Shown piece after piece: positions 1 to 8,492 of a stretch of 64,000 nt of DNA. This DNA comes from Dyella flava (GTDB lineage Bacteria > Pseudomonadota > Gammaproteobacteria > Xanthomonadales > Rhodanobacteraceae), in contig NZ_JADIKE010000034.1 in the NCBI RefSeq assembly GCF_016904955.1, forward strand, positions 272,279 through 336,278, given 5' to 3'. The notes beneath the pieces are model-generated. The model saw only the letters and a program-made list of their open reading frames with translations. It was not told the DNA's origin and searched no databases. How positions within the stretch are numbered: the first letter of the stretch is position 1; every line of letters starts with the position of its first letter. A program made the position numbers and the translations under genes.

Positions 1-2
1 CC

Positions 3-377
3 AAAGTGCAGCAATGGCTGAGCTTCGAGCAGGAACGCATCGAATCGGTGATCGGCTCGCTGCGCTATTGGACACTCACCGGCAAGCTGGAGCGCCGCGC
101 TCCCGCCCTGGTCGAGATGAAGCGCAGCACCGGCCACGGAAGCTTGCAGATACTCGAGCGTGAATTGGCCCTGCGGCCGTTCCTGACCGATCACGGCTAC
201 TGCATTGCCGACATCGCGGTCTTCGCCTATACCAGCCACGCCGCGGAGGCGGGCTTTTCGCTTGAGCCCTATCCGCATGTCCGTGCGTGGCTAGCGCGGG
301 TGAAATCCCAGCCCGGCTTCCTGGCCACCATGCATCCGTACTCGGACGACCCGTTTAGCACCAGCGAGTTACCCTGA
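3..377 (+). CDS. Glutathione S-transferase family protein, C-terminal part (5' end outside window)
   Basis: The open frame runs in from the left edge, so the N-terminal thioredoxin-like half is missing. The visible 125 or so residues look like the all-helical C-terminal domain of a cytosolic glutathione S-transferase. Support is the segment ADIAVFAYTSHAAEAGFSL, which fits the N-capping Asp-containing helix of that fold, followed by a PYPHVRAWLARVKSQPGF block typical of GST C-termini. Such enzymes conjugate glutathione to electrophiles or act as reductases; the substrate cannot be inferred. A GTG at 6 is internal and is not taken as the start. The stop at 375-377 lies 75 bases before the next gene. 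Confidence 0.8.
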   Translation, partial: KVQQWLSFEQERIESVIGSLRYWTLTGKLERRAPALVEMKRSTGHGSLQILERELALRPFLTDHGYCIADIAVFAYTSHAAEAGFSLEPYPHVRAWLARVKSQPGFLATMHPYSDDPFSTSELP

Positions 378-452
378 GCCGCTTCCGCCATGGGCCGGGA
401 CCGGGGCCACAGTGGCATACTCGCCGCTCTCAAGTCCCACTGGAAAGCCCCG

Positions 453-2309
453 ATGTCCCCGCTTCGCACCCTGGCCCTTGGCGCGCTGGTCCTGCCCTTC
501 GCGGCCCATGCCAACGATCCCTATTCCTATGCCCAGCCGGATGAGGTGCGCGTCACCCACCTGGACCTGGCGCTGAAGATCGACTTTCCACAGCACCAGC
601 TGGACGGACAGGCGACGCTTACGCTGGACTGGAAGGATCCCAAGGCCGTTGCCCTGGTGCTGGATACGCGCGATCTGAATATCGCCCGCATCGAATCGGT
701 CGATGCCAGCGGCAAGACGGCTCCGCTGCAATACGCGCTGGCGCCGCGCGACAAGCAACTCGGCAGCAAGCTGACCATCCAGACGCCGCAGCGTCCGCAC
801 GAAGTGCGCATCGTCTACACGACATCGCCCAGCGCGAGCGGCCTGCAATGGTTGCCGCCGGCGCAGACGGCGGACAAGAAGCAGCCCTTCATGTTCTCGC
901 AGTCCGAGTCGATCCATGCGCGTTCCTGGGTACCGCTGCAGGATTCGCCCGCGATTCGTTTCACCTATGCTGCGCATGTCACCGCACCGGCGGATACGCG
1001 TGTAGCGATGAGCGCGCCGAACGATCCCAAGCATCCGTTGAACGGCGACTTCAGCTTCGAGCAGACCCATCCGATTCCGTCCTATCTGCTGGCGATTGCG
1101 GCAGGCGATCTGGCGGTAAAGGAAACCGGCCCGCGCTCGGCGGTGTATGCCGAGCCGTCGGTGGTCGGCAAGGCGGCACACGAATTCGAAGACACCGAAA
1201 AGATGATCGAGACGGCCGAGAAGCTCTACGGTCCGTACCGTTGGGGCCGCTACGACATTCTCGTACTGCCACCGAGCTTCCCGTATGGCGGCATGGAAAA
1301 TCCCAACATGACGTTCGCCACGCCGACCGTGCTGGTGGGCGACAAGAGTCTGGTCTCACTGGTGGCACACGAGCTGGCGCATTCGTGGTCCGGCAACCTG
1401 GTGACGGCGGCATCCTGGCGTGACATGTGGCTCAACGAAGGTGTAACGACCTATGTGCAGGGCCGCATCACCGAGGCGCTGTACGGCACGCGTCAGGCAA
1501 ACGAAGAAGCGCTGCTCGATATCCAGGCTTTGCAGAAAGATTTGCCGAGCATGCCGGAAAACTCACGCCGCCTTGCGCCCAAGCCCGGCAATGTCGACGC
1601 GGACGACTCGCTCTCCGATGTCGCCTATTTCAAGGGCTCGTGGTTTCTGCGCACGCTGGAACAGCGCTTCGGCCGCGACACCTTCGACAACTACCTGAAG
1701 AACTACTTCAACCACTTCGCCTTCCAGAGCATCACCACCGAACAGATGCTCGCCTTCATGAAGCCGAACCTGATCGACAAATACCCCGGCAAGATGAGCT
1801 GGGACGAAGTGCAGGATTGGGTCTACGGCACCGACATTCCCAAGCATGCGCCGATGCCGGTGTCGCCGAACTTCGCCACGATCGACAAGGAACGCAGCGC
1901 CTTCCTTACCGGCACGCTGACGGCTGACAAGCTCGATGCCAAGGGTTGGAACACACAGGAATGGATGTACTTCCTCGATGGCATGCCGGATGCACCGCCG
2001 CTCGCCAAAATGCAGGAACTCGACGCGGCCTGGCATCTCACCGGCACACCGAATGCGGAAATCGGCATGCGCTGGTACGTGCACGCGATCAACGCTGGCG
2101 ACAAGGCCGTCTGGCCGGCCGCAGCGGAACACATGACACGCATCGGCCGTCTTTACCTGACCATGCCGCTTTACGCGGCGCTGGTGAAGACGCCCGATGG
2201 CCTGGCGTTCGCCGAGCAGGTGTACGCCAAGGCAAAGAACGGCTATCACCCGCTTACGCAGCAGGCAGTTGAAGCCTTGTTTGTGAAAGCCAAAGCCGGC
2301 AAGCCGTAA
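453..2309 (+). CDS. Secreted M1-family zinc aminopeptidase (leukotriene A4 hydrolase-like)
   Basis: The 618-residue protein carries the two hallmarks of M1 metallopeptidases: GGMEN at about residues 279-283 (exopeptidase substrate-binding loop) and the zinc site HELAH at about 306-310 with NEG some 18 residues later. Layout and length match the leukotriene A4 hydrolase/cold-active aminopeptidase branch rather than PepN. I chose the ATG at 453 over one at 390 because it begins a clean signal peptide, MSPLRTLALGALVLPFAAHA, with AHA as the likely cleavage site. The enzyme is therefore probably periplasmic and trims N-terminal residues from peptides. A second, cytosolic M1 enzyme (PepN) is encoded at 40.6 kb. 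Confidence 0.92.
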   Translation: MSPLRTLALGALVLPFAAHANDPYSYAQPDEVRVTHLDLALKIDFPQHQLDGQATLTLDWKDPKAVALVLDTRDLNIARIESVDASGKTAPLQYALAPRDKQLGSKLTIQTPQRPHEVRIVYTTSPSASGLQWLPPAQTADKKQPFMFSQSESIHARSWVPLQDSPAIRFTYAAHVTAPADTRVAMSAPNDPKHPLNGDFSFEQTHPIPSYLLAIAAGDLAVKETGPRSAVYAEPSVVGKAAHEFEDTEKMIETAEKLYGPYRWGRYDILVLPPSFPYGGMENPNMTFATPTVLVGDKSLVSLVAHELAHSWSGNLVTAASWRDMWLNEGVTTYVQGRITEALYGTRQANEEALLDIQALQKDLPSMPENSRRLAPKPGNVDADDSLSDVAYFKGSWFLRTLEQRFGRDTFDNYLKNYFNHFAFQSITTEQMLAFMKPNLIDKYPGKMSWDEVQDWVYGTDIPKHAPMPVSPNFATIDKERSAFLTGTLTADKLDAKGWNTQEWMYFLDGMPDAPPLAKMQELDAAWHLTGTPNAEIGMRWYVHAINAGDKAVWPAAAEHMTRIGRLYLTMPLYAALVKTPDGLAFAEQVYAKAKNGYHPLTQQAVEALFVKAKAGKP

Positions 2310-2354
2310 ACCATGCCCGCCATGCGCGTCGCCGATGCACGGATATCTCCCCAT

Positions 2355-2370
2355 CCCGGCGAAAGCCGGG
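2355..2370. repeat. REP-like palindrome
   Basis: CCCGGC-GAAA-GCCGGG, a six-base-pair stem with a GAAA tetraloop, lies in the 147-base gap between the aminopeptidase and the hydrolase. This short form resembles the dispersed intergenic palindromes common in Xanthomonadales genomes. That it is repeated elsewhere in this genome is an assumption; a related but not identical palindrome sits at 7203-7220. Confidence 0.5.
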
Positions 2371-2456
2371 GTGAAGCATCGGCGATGTTGCGTTTACCGG
2401 CAAACCGTCTCTTTTGAGCGACACATACCAGACACCGTCTATTGCGAGTCACGGAA

Positions 2457-3446
2457 ATGAGTACACCCGCAAATACCAATGCCCGCCCGCTCTGGCAGCG
2501 ACTGTTGATCCGCCGCCTGAAATTCCTGGGGATCGTCGCCGCATTGCTGATCGTGCTGCTCGGCGGCAGCTACCTGTTCGCGCCGCAGTGGCTGATCAAG
2601 GCCGGCGCCCTGCGCGAAGCGATGAATGCCGGGCTGGAAAAACATTCGGTACAGGCCGGCGATACCAACTGGGTGTATTACGAAGGCGGCCAGGGGCCTA
2701 CCATCGTGCTGCTGCACGGTTTCGCCGCCAACAAGGAAGTGTGGCTGAAAGTGGCGCCGATGCTGACCGCGCACTTCCGCGTGGTGATTCCTGATCTGCC
2801 GGGCTGGGGAGAGTCTTCGCGCATTCCCGGCGCCAGCTACAACATCGACAATCAGGCCGAGCGCCTGAACGATTTTGTGCAGACGCTACATCTGCAGCAC
2901 GCCTTGTTCGTGGGCCATTCGATGGGCGGCGCGATCGCCGGCGTGTATGCCGCCGAGCATCCGCAGGATGTCGCCGAACTGGCTCTGGTCGACTCCTTCG
3001 GCCTGAAGTTCAAGGAGAACGATTTCGCCAAAGAGGCCATGGCGGGCAAGGATCCGTTTATCTATGACGACCGCGCCGGCTTCCTGCGCGCCACCTCGCT
3101 GGCCTTCGAACACGTGCCGCATATCCCGGGCCGCTTCATCGACGTGTTCGTGCAGGACAACATCAAGAATCGCGCCTTTATCGAGAACACCTTCAACGAA
3201 CTGCGCGAACCCTCGCAGACCTTGGCGCTGCAGAATCGTCTCGACAAGCTCACCATGCCGACCCTCGGCATGTGGTGCCGCGAAGACAAGATCATTGACA
3301 TCTCGGCGCTGGACAGCCTGCGCGATGGCCTGACGCATGCGCCGGCCATCAGCACCAGCATCCTCAACGGCTGCAATCACATGCCGCAGTTGGAAAAGCC
3401 GGAGGCGTTCTCGCAGGTCTTGACCAGCTTTGTGCTGGCTCATTGA
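2457..3446 (+). CDS. Alpha/beta hydrolase, membrane-anchored
   Basis: A 329-residue alpha/beta-hydrolase fold protein. The oxyanion-side motif LLHGFAANKEVW is near residue 85, PDLPGWGES follows, and the nucleophile elbow GHSMGG puts the catalytic Ser at about 155. A late GCNHMPQLEKPEAF segment supplies the catalytic His. Residues 20-45 form one hydrophobic helix after a basic stretch, so the enzyme is probably tethered to the inner membrane with its catalytic domain outside. The ATG at 2457 is preferred to the TTG at 2442. The fold resembles lipase and dehalogenase relatives, but the substrate cannot be told from sequence. It follows the aminopeptidase on the same strand after 147 bases. Confidence 0.85.
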   Translation: MSTPANTNARPLWQRLLIRRLKFLGIVAALLIVLLGGSYLFAPQWLIKAGALREAMNAGLEKHSVQAGDTNWVYYEGGQGPTIVLLHGFAANKEVWLKVAPMLTAHFRVVIPDLPGWGESSRIPGASYNIDNQAERLNDFVQTLHLQHALFVGHSMGGAIAGVYAAEHPQDVAELALVDSFGLKFKENDFAKEAMAGKDPFIYDDRAGFLRATSLAFEHVPHIPGRFIDVFVQDNIKNRAFIENTFNELREPSQTLALQNRLDKLTMPTLGMWCREDKIIDISALDSLRDGLTHAPAISTSILNGCNHMPQLEKPEAFSQVLTSFVLAH

Positions 3447-3471
3447 CCGGCAGCATCTTCATCGCCGCCAC

Positions 3472-3513
3472 AAAACGGCTCTGCCTGCCTGTCTTCGCAG
3501 CACAGCAGAGCCG
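3472..3513 (-). terminator. Probable intrinsic terminator of the leftward gene 3569-4297
   Basis: CGGCTCTGC at 3476-3484 and GCAGAGCCG at 3505-3513 form a perfect nine-base-pair stem. Read on the minus strand it is followed by TTTT (3475-3472). The loop of 20 bases is long. On the plus strand there is no T-run, so it serves the minus-strand gene better. Confidence 0.55.
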
Positions 3514-3568
3514 CTGCATTGAACGGAAACGGCCGGATGCCCGGGGATAGCCGGGCTAGCCGGTGCAA

Positions 3569-4297
3569 TCAGCTAGCGGGCTTGAATGAATCCAGCTCTT
3601 CAGTTAGCCGGTAACTGCGGAAGCCGCTGGTGTTGTAGCTTTCTTCCACGGCCTTCACGTAGCGCTTGATCTCCGGCACATACCAGTAAGCGCGATAAAT
3701 GCGCCCTGATATCACAGTATGAGGCAGGATGCGTTGACTCTGCATTGCCGCGGCGGCGCCCGTCTGGTTCGCCGAGGCGACGGACGCCACATTCACTCCC
3801 GGGGCGAGCTCGTTTGACCACTGCCCATCGCATTCGACCTTGAGCGCGTTGAACTTGCCGGCCGGCACCTGCACCTCTTCCCAACCGGTGACGGCGTATT
3901 TGCAATCGAAAGTGTGACTGACCAGTTTCGGATCGGGATGGGCCTGGATATAGCTCAACTCCCACTTCTTGCCCTCCTTCAACGGGAAGGACAACGGTTG
4001 GGAAACAATTTGCTGTTTGCCGTTGATGTCAACGGCATGGTTCCAGTCCAAACCACGCAGCTCTTCTTGCGGCGGCTGATTGGACCCCTTTTGGTTGAGC
4101 GTGACCAGTACACCGTCACCCATGACACGCTCTACCGATATTTCCTCGTCCTTTTGCGCCCACCCGTGCTGGCCGTTTTCGGTCGTATACGTGTAGACCC
4201 AGGTATCCCCTGTCTTGAGCGCAGGAGCATCTACCGAAGTCGCATAGGCGGAACCGCACAGCAGGCATGTGCCCAGCACAAACATCCATCGAGACAT
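3569..4297 (-). CDS. Secreted protein of unknown function
   Basis: Not recognised. The 242-residue product begins with a signal peptide (MSRWMFVLGTCLLCGSAYA, cleavage after AYA). Mature chain opens with a TGDTWVYTYTTENG segment, a style seen in secreted beta-rich domains that measure or bind small ligands. No catalytic motif is visible. There are single Cys residues at about 128 and 156 that could form a disulfide. The start is supported by GGGGGA seven bases upstream. The gene stands alone between two convergent or tandem neighbours and has its own terminator candidate downstream. Confidence 0.6.
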   Translation of the reverse strand: MSRWMFVLGTCLLCGSAYATSVDAPALKTGDTWVYTYTTENGQHGWAQKDEEISVERVMGDGVLVTLNQKGSNQPPQEELRGLDWNHAVDINGKQQIVSQPLSFPLKEGKKWELSYIQAHPDPKLVSHTFDCKYAVTGWEEVQVPAGKFNALKVECDGQWSNELAPGVNVASVASANQTGAAAAMQSQRILPHTVISGRIYRAYWYVPEIKRYVKAVEESYNTSGFRSYRLTEELDSFKPAS

Positions 4298-4434
4298 CGA
4301 AATTCCCCCTGGGACAATATCGGATTTAGTCTATTTGCCCACGTTGTGATCGTGAAGTGACCCCACTAATGGCCCCATCTTCCATGGGACATGGCAGGAA
4401 TGCATCCGCAGGAAATTGCGGAAATTCTCCGCAC

Positions 4435-5016
4435 TCAAAGCACCCATGGCACCAACGCCTTAACGCGCAGCATGTAATCGCGATACTGATCGCCAAACAG
4501 TTCGCACAGCCAGCGCTCTTCCAGACGCAATTTGCGCCAGAACGAAACACCGACAATAGCCGTGGCAAGCAAGGCACGCCACGCACCCACGGCGATCGCG
4601 CTGCCCAGAAAAGCCAGCAAGAGTCCGGTGTAAATGGGGTGGCGCACAATGCTGTAGGGGCCACGCACGATCAGCTCATGATCCTGCTTGAGCTGCACGA
4701 CGCCACTCCAGTTGCGGCCAAGGATCACGCGTGCCCAACAGGTAAACGCCAGGCCCGCCACGGTGAGATAGAAACCGAGCCACACAATCCACTGCCTGGC
4801 CGGAACGAAGCGTTGGTCGAGGAAGGTCCCGCGCAACCATCCATACGAATCCCACAACAGCAACACCGCTACGATAATCGGCAGTACATATTTGCCGAAG
4901 CGCGAAGCGCTGGATTCAACCCGTACCGCAGCTTTTACACCGATGGCGCTCACGCACCAGTAGACCAGCCAAAGCAGCCAGGCCCCTGCGAACAATCCAC
5001 CGGCAGAAGTCGACAT
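4435..5016 (-). CDS. Isoprenylcysteine carboxyl methyltransferase (ICMT)/PEMT-like membrane protein
   Basis: 193 residues with about five hydrophobic segments. The C-terminal half holds the family signature GPYSIVRHPIYTGLLLAFLG (around residues 119-138), and a later ERWL...F.DQYRDYM segment with the conserved Glu and Tyr. This domain binds S-adenosylmethionine at the membrane and methylates lipids or isoprenyl thiols; bacterial members mostly have unknown substrates. The ATG at 5016 is chosen because AAGGG lies seven bases upstream; a GTG at 5022 has no room for a binding site. It is transcribed leftward like its neighbours. Confidence 0.8.
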   Translation of the reverse strand: MSTSAGGLFAGAWLLWLVYWCVSAIGVKAAVRVESSASRFGKYVLPIIVAVLLLWDSYGWLRGTFLDQRFVPARQWIVWLGFYLTVAGLAFTCWARVILGRNWSGVVQLKQDHELIVRGPYSIVRHPIYTGLLLAFLGSAIAVGAWRALLATAIVGVSFWRKLRLEERWLCELFGDQYRDYMLRVKALVPWVL

Positions 5017-5092
5017 AAGCACGCCCTTGAATGCAGTGGCGTCAGTCTATCCTTCTTGCAGCAGGATCATTCAATGCGCCCAAATGGAGCGC

Positions 5093-5860
5093 TCAATCGG
5101 CGACGTCGGCAATCAGCCTGTCCAGTTCCGCTTTCAGCGTGGCGCCGTTCTGGCGCAGCCAGTCGCGCTGTTCGCGCCAATCCGGAAAGATCGACTCGAC
5201 ATGCGCCCAGAATCGCGGCGAGTGATTGCGCACCTTCAGATGGCACAGTTCGTGTGCGAGCACGTAGCGCAAGGCCGCGGGTGGCGCCAGCGCCAAGGCC
5301 AGATCGAGATTGATGCGATCGCGCGTATCGAGGCTGCCCCACAGGCTTTTCATCGGGCGAATGCGCAGCGCCGTCGGCGCCAGCCCAAGTTGTGGGACGT
5401 AGCCGGCGAGCCAACGCGACACATCGCGACGGATCTGGTTTTCGAAATACGAAGCAAGCAGCCCACGCGCCACCGGCAATGCACGGCTGTGCGGACGCGG
5501 AATCTCCAGCGTGAGACCACCTTCGTACGCCGCGACGCGCGGATACGCACCTTCGTCCCAGTCCAGCGTCGTTATCTCACCGCGTAGCGGAAATTCGACC
5601 GATACACCGACACGCAGCGGCGGCAGCGGCTCGACCACCAGGTTGAGTTCGTCCAGTTTCTTCTCCAGCCAATCGGCGTTATGCCGGAGAAATGCGTTGA
5701 CCTGTGACGGATGCGTGCCTTGCGGATAGGTGATGCGTGCGCCTTTCGGCGACACCGTCAGACGCAGACGCCGCGCGCGCGGATGCGATGCTTTGAGCAC
5801 ACGAATGGTGTTGCCGCTGGGGGTCGCCAACTCCAGCCAGTCGCCGTCGAGGTACGCCAT
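5093..5860 (-). CDS. YgjP-like (DUF45/WLM-type) zinc metallopeptidase
   Basis: 255 residues. The zinc site HELCH falls at about 203-207 with a third His at 213 in the pattern HELCHLKVRNHSPRFW, the signature of the DUF45/YgjP family. The KSLWGS-Dxxx-INL segment before it is also typical. The N-terminal half is a beta-rich domain starting with a short acidic strand. Family members are SprT-like metal-dependent hydrolases with poorly defined substrates. I chose the ATG at 5860 rather than upstream codons that would run through the terminator at 5890-5910. See the structured leader candidate upstream. Confidence 0.85.
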   Translation of the reverse strand: MAYLDGDWLELATPSGNTIRVLKASHPRARRLRLTVSPKGARITYPQGTHPSQVNAFLRHNADWLEKKLDELNLVVEPLPPLRVGVSVEFPLRGEITTLDWDEGAYPRVAAYEGGLTLEIPRPHSRALPVARGLLASYFENQIRRDVSRWLAGYVPQLGLAPTALRIRPMKSLWGSLDTRDRINLDLALALAPPAALRYVLAHELCHLKVRNHSPRFWAHVESIFPDWREQRDWLRQNGATLKAELDRLIADVAD

Positions 5861-5889
5861 GATCCTGCCTTCAGAACTACCGCCGGACG

Positions 5890-5910
5890 CCAAAAGAGCC
5901 CCCGGGCTCA
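5890..5910 (-). terminator. Intrinsic terminator on the minus strand
   Basis: GAGCCC (5896-5901) and GGGCTC (5904-5909) fold into a short stem which, read leftward, is followed by TTTT (5895-5892). It lies only 30 bases before the start codon of the YgjP-like gene and 300 bases after rdgC. It could end the rdgC transcript, end a small RNA, or act as an attenuator. GAGCCCC here can also pair with GGGGCTC at 5928-5934, which would disrupt the terminator. Confidence 0.6.
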
Positions 5911-6207
5911 AGCAGGATGTGGGGCGCGGGGCTCCATGCGCAAGGGTCTTTTTTGCCTCACCCCGGGAAGCTCGATCTGGCGCGCGTCTCAGCCATTATG
6001 GGACGCCTTGGCCGATGACAGGCAGGTTGCAGGAGAGCCTTCAGGCCCTCCTGGGACCGCATGCCCCGGCCCCGCCAAGCTGCCCCCACGCCCGCTCGGC
6101 GGCCTTGCGGCCGTCACGCCTTGGGTAGTGAAAAGATGGCCACGCAATCCATCCGTCGCCTGGCCACGCGAAGCTGTGCCGCAAGGTCCGCGTGAACGAA
6201 GAAAGCA
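5911..6207 (-). ncRNA. Candidate structured leader or small RNA
   Basis: No convincing gene lies in this 297-base gap. Read leftward it contains a ten-base-pair hairpin with a TGAA loop (6030-6053) and a second hairpin formed by GCGTC and GACGC around an inner CCAT/ATGG (about 5984-6007). Near the right end, GGCCTTGCGGCC is a further short stem. It ends in the intrinsic terminator at 5890-5910. I checked for signatures of RNase P RNA, tmRNA, 6S and SRP RNA and saw none. Function unknown; transcription is not shown. Confidence 0.3.
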
Positions 6208-7119
6208 TCACTCTGGGCGAGGAAGACCGAACCACTCTTCCAATTTGCCCAGCAGACGCTCGAGCTCCAAGGTCAGCAAGGCAAACCGGGCGTCCATCTC
6301 CGCAGCGGCGTCCTGCTGGCTGTCGCCCAGCTCATCGAGCACGGCATCGAGGAATTTCAATTTGCGTACGACGAGGTCTTCGCCCAACACGAAGCTGATG
6401 CGATCGTCGAAGACCAGACCCAATTGAAACACCTGCTTGCCATTGCGCAGGTGTTCCTTCACTTCTTCCGCATCCAGATCCTGGCGACGGCAGCGGGCAA
6501 TGGCGCCGGTGGCAGTGGCCGGATCGCGCAACTCGCATTCGTCACCCAGCACCAGGCCGCCCGGCAGGTTGCCATGCGCGAGCCAGTCGGTCATCAGCAC
6601 GCGCGGCCCTTCTTCCGGCGCCAGCGGAACAGCGGGAAAACTGCCAAGCGCCTCGCGAACCTGCGTCAGCGCGTTTTCAGCGGATTTGCGGCTGGACGTA
6701 TCAAGCACCAGCCAACCGCCCTTGCGATCGACATAAGCCGACATGCGCGAACTGCGCACGAACGCACGCGGCAACAATTCGGTGAGCAGATCCTCCTTGA
6801 TGCGCTTGCGTTCGCGGCCACCAACCTTGCGCCCTTCTTCTTCGGCGATCTTTTGTACTTTGCGCTGCAATTCGTCATTGACCACCGCGGCCGGTAGCAA
6901 TTTTTCCTCGCTGCCCACCGTGAGCAGGGTGCAGGCGTTGACGACGTGCGTCATCGCCGCCTCGTCACCACGGCCGACCGGCGGCACGAAGCCGCGCGTG
7001 CCCATTTCAAGCGGACCACAGGGCCGCAGGCGATGCTCGCCCAGTGCCTCTTCGAGGCGCTTCAGATCGTCGGCAACAGCGGCAGAAAAGCGGAATAACG
7101 TGAGGTTGCGGAAAAACAT
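6208..7119 (-). CDS. rdgC: Recombination-associated protein RdgC
   Basis: 303 residues, the usual length of RdgC. The start MFFRNLTLFRF and the internal GFVPP-GRGDEA segment are characteristic, as is the ending with a LLGKLEEWFG helix. RdgC forms a ring dimer that binds double-stranded DNA nonspecifically and restrains RecA-promoted strand exchange. It acts on the nucleoid. The start is the ATG at 7117-7119. It is the second gene of a leftward run after the aminotransferase, separated by 117 bases that contain a REP-like palindrome, so the two may not be tightly co-transcribed. Confidence 0.95.
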   Translation of the reverse strand: MFFRNLTLFRFSAAVADDLKRLEEALGEHRLRPCGPLEMGTRGFVPPVGRGDEAAMTHVVNACTLLTVGSEEKLLPAAVVNDELQRKVQKIAEEEGRKVGGRERKRIKEDLLTELLPRAFVRSSRMSAYVDRKGGWLVLDTSSRKSAENALTQVREALGSFPAVPLAPEEGPRVLMTDWLAHGNLPGGLVLGDECELRDPATATGAIARCRRQDLDAEEVKEHLRNGKQVFQLGLVFDDRISFVLGEDLVVRKLKFLDAVLDELGDSQQDAAAEMDARFALLTLELERLLGKLEEWFGLPRPE

Positions 7120-7160
7120 GCAGGATCCGGTTCGCGAATATCTGTCGTTCCGGCACAGCT

Positions 7161-7220
7161 GGGGACCCAGTGGCTTCTTGTGCAGAGCCCAAGGACACTG
7201 GGCCCCGGTCTACGCCGGGG
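7161..7220. repeat. Palindromic intergenic element (REP-like)
   Basis: Two nested inverted repeats fill the rdgC-aminotransferase gap. CCCAGTG at 7166-7172 pairs with CACTGGG at 7196-7202, and CCCCGG at 7203-7208 pairs with CCGGGG at 7215-7220. The second stem resembles widespread repeats of related genomes. Copy number elsewhere is not known. Confidence 0.45.
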
Positions 7221-7236
7221 CGACGATGGTGAAGTG

Positions 7237-8436
7237 TTAGCGAATGACAGCTGCGACGGCAGCGACCACGTTATCGAGGTTGCCGCGGTTGAGCGCCGCC
7301 ACGCAGATACGTCCGGTGCCGATGGCGTAGATCGCGTGCTCTTCACGCAGACGATCCACTTGCGCCTTGCTCAAGCCGGAGTAGGAGAACATGCCTGCCT
7401 GCTGCTGGATGAATCCGAATTGCGCCGCGCCCTGCGCCGCCAACCCCTGCACCATGCCGGCACGCATCGCGTGAATGCGTTCGCGCATTTCCGTCAGCTC
7501 CTGTTCCCACAGCGCACGCAATTCCGCACTGTTGAGTACGCCGGCGACCAGTGCGCCGCCATGCGTCGATGGGCTGGAGTAGATCGAGCGGATGATGCGC
7601 TTGACCAGCGACTGCACGCGCAGCGCTTCTTCGCGATTGGCGCCAACGATCGACAACGCACCCACGCGCTCGCCGTACAGCGAGAACGACTTGGAGTACG
7701 AGTTGGCCACCACGAACGATTCAATCCCGGATTCGGCAAACAGGCGCACCGCCGTGGCATCCGCGTCGATGCCCTTGTCGAAGCCTTGATAGGCCATGTC
7801 GATGAAGGGCAGCAAGCCGCGATCCTTGACCAGCGCCACCACCTGCTTCCACTGCTCGGCCGAGAGGTCGACGCCGGTAGGGTTATGGCAACAGGCGTGC
7901 AGCAGCACGACCGTACCCGGCTCCAGCTTGCCGAGATCGGCGAGCATGCCCGCGAAATCCAGGCCATGCGTGGCGGCATCGTAATAGGCGTAATCCACCA
8001 CGTCGAAACCCGCGGCATTGAAAACGACGCGATGGTTTTCCCAGCTCGGACTGCTGATCACCACCTTGGCCTTGGGCAGCGCCTTGCGCAGCAGCTCGGC
8101 GCCCACGCGCAGTGCACCGCTACCGCCAATCGTCTGCGAGGTGGCAACGCGGCCAGCGGCCAGCAGTGGCGACTCCGCGCCGAACACCAGCTTCTGCGTA
8201 GCCTGGTTGTAGGCCGGCAGGCCGTCGATCGGCAGATAGCCGCGCGGCTTGGCTTCGCGCGCCAGCGCTTCCTCGACTTCGCGCACGGCGCGCAGCAGCG
8301 GGATGCGGCCGGTCTCGTCGTAATAAATGCCAACGCCCAGATTCACTTTGCCGGGACGGCTGTCGGCCACAAAAGCTTCGGTGAGTCCCAGGATCGGATC
8401 GCCCGGGGTCATTTCAACGGATGCAAAGAGGGACAC
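7237..8436 (-). CDS. tyrB: Aromatic/aspartate aminotransferase, class I PLP-dependent
   Basis: 399 residues, matching TyrB/AspC length. The PLP lysine is in SYSKSFSLYGERVG at about residue 249; the cofactor-contacting Asn of HNPTG (about 185) and Asp of FIDMAYQGF (about 213) are present, as is the final substrate-carboxylate Arg in IGTGRICVAALN. The enzyme transfers amino groups between 2-oxoglutarate and aromatic amino acids or aspartate. The start is a GTG at 8436. Alignment of the first residues (FASVEMTPGDPIL) with the E. coli TyrB N-terminus supports it over the internal ATG at 8412. TyrB versus AspC specificity cannot be fixed from sequence. Confidence 0.9.
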   Translation of the reverse strand: MSLFASVEMTPGDPILGLTEAFVADSRPGKVNLGVGIYYDETGRIPLLRAVREVEEALAREAKPRGYLPIDGLPAYNQATQKLVFGAESPLLAAGRVATSQTIGGSGALRVGAELLRKALPKAKVVISSPSWENHRVVFNAAGFDVVDYAYYDAATHGLDFAGMLADLGKLEPGTVVLLHACCHNPTGVDLSAEQWKQVVALVKDRGLLPFIDMAYQGFDKGIDADATAVRLFAESGIESFVVANSYSKSFSLYGERVGALSIVGANREEALRVQSLVKRIIRSIYSSPSTHGGALVAGVLNSAELRALWEQELTEMRERIHAMRAGMVQGLAAQGAAQFGFIQQQAGMFSYSGLSKAQVDRLREEHAIYAIGTGRICVAALNRGNLDNVVAAVAAVIR

Positions 8437-8492
8437 GGCTTTACTCGATTAAAGGGGATGAAAGTATGGACGTCCAAACGCCCGCCTGACTT

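Noticed and set aside
5911..6207. RNase P RNA, tmRNA, 6S or SRP RNA
   Set aside because: The diagnostic conserved stretches of each were looked for on both strands and not found.
5711..6427. Plus-strand 238-codon ORF across the YgjP-like and rdgC genes
   Set aside because: It is antisense to two well-supported genes and is Arg/Ser/Pro-rich, as expected for a shadow frame in high-GC DNA.
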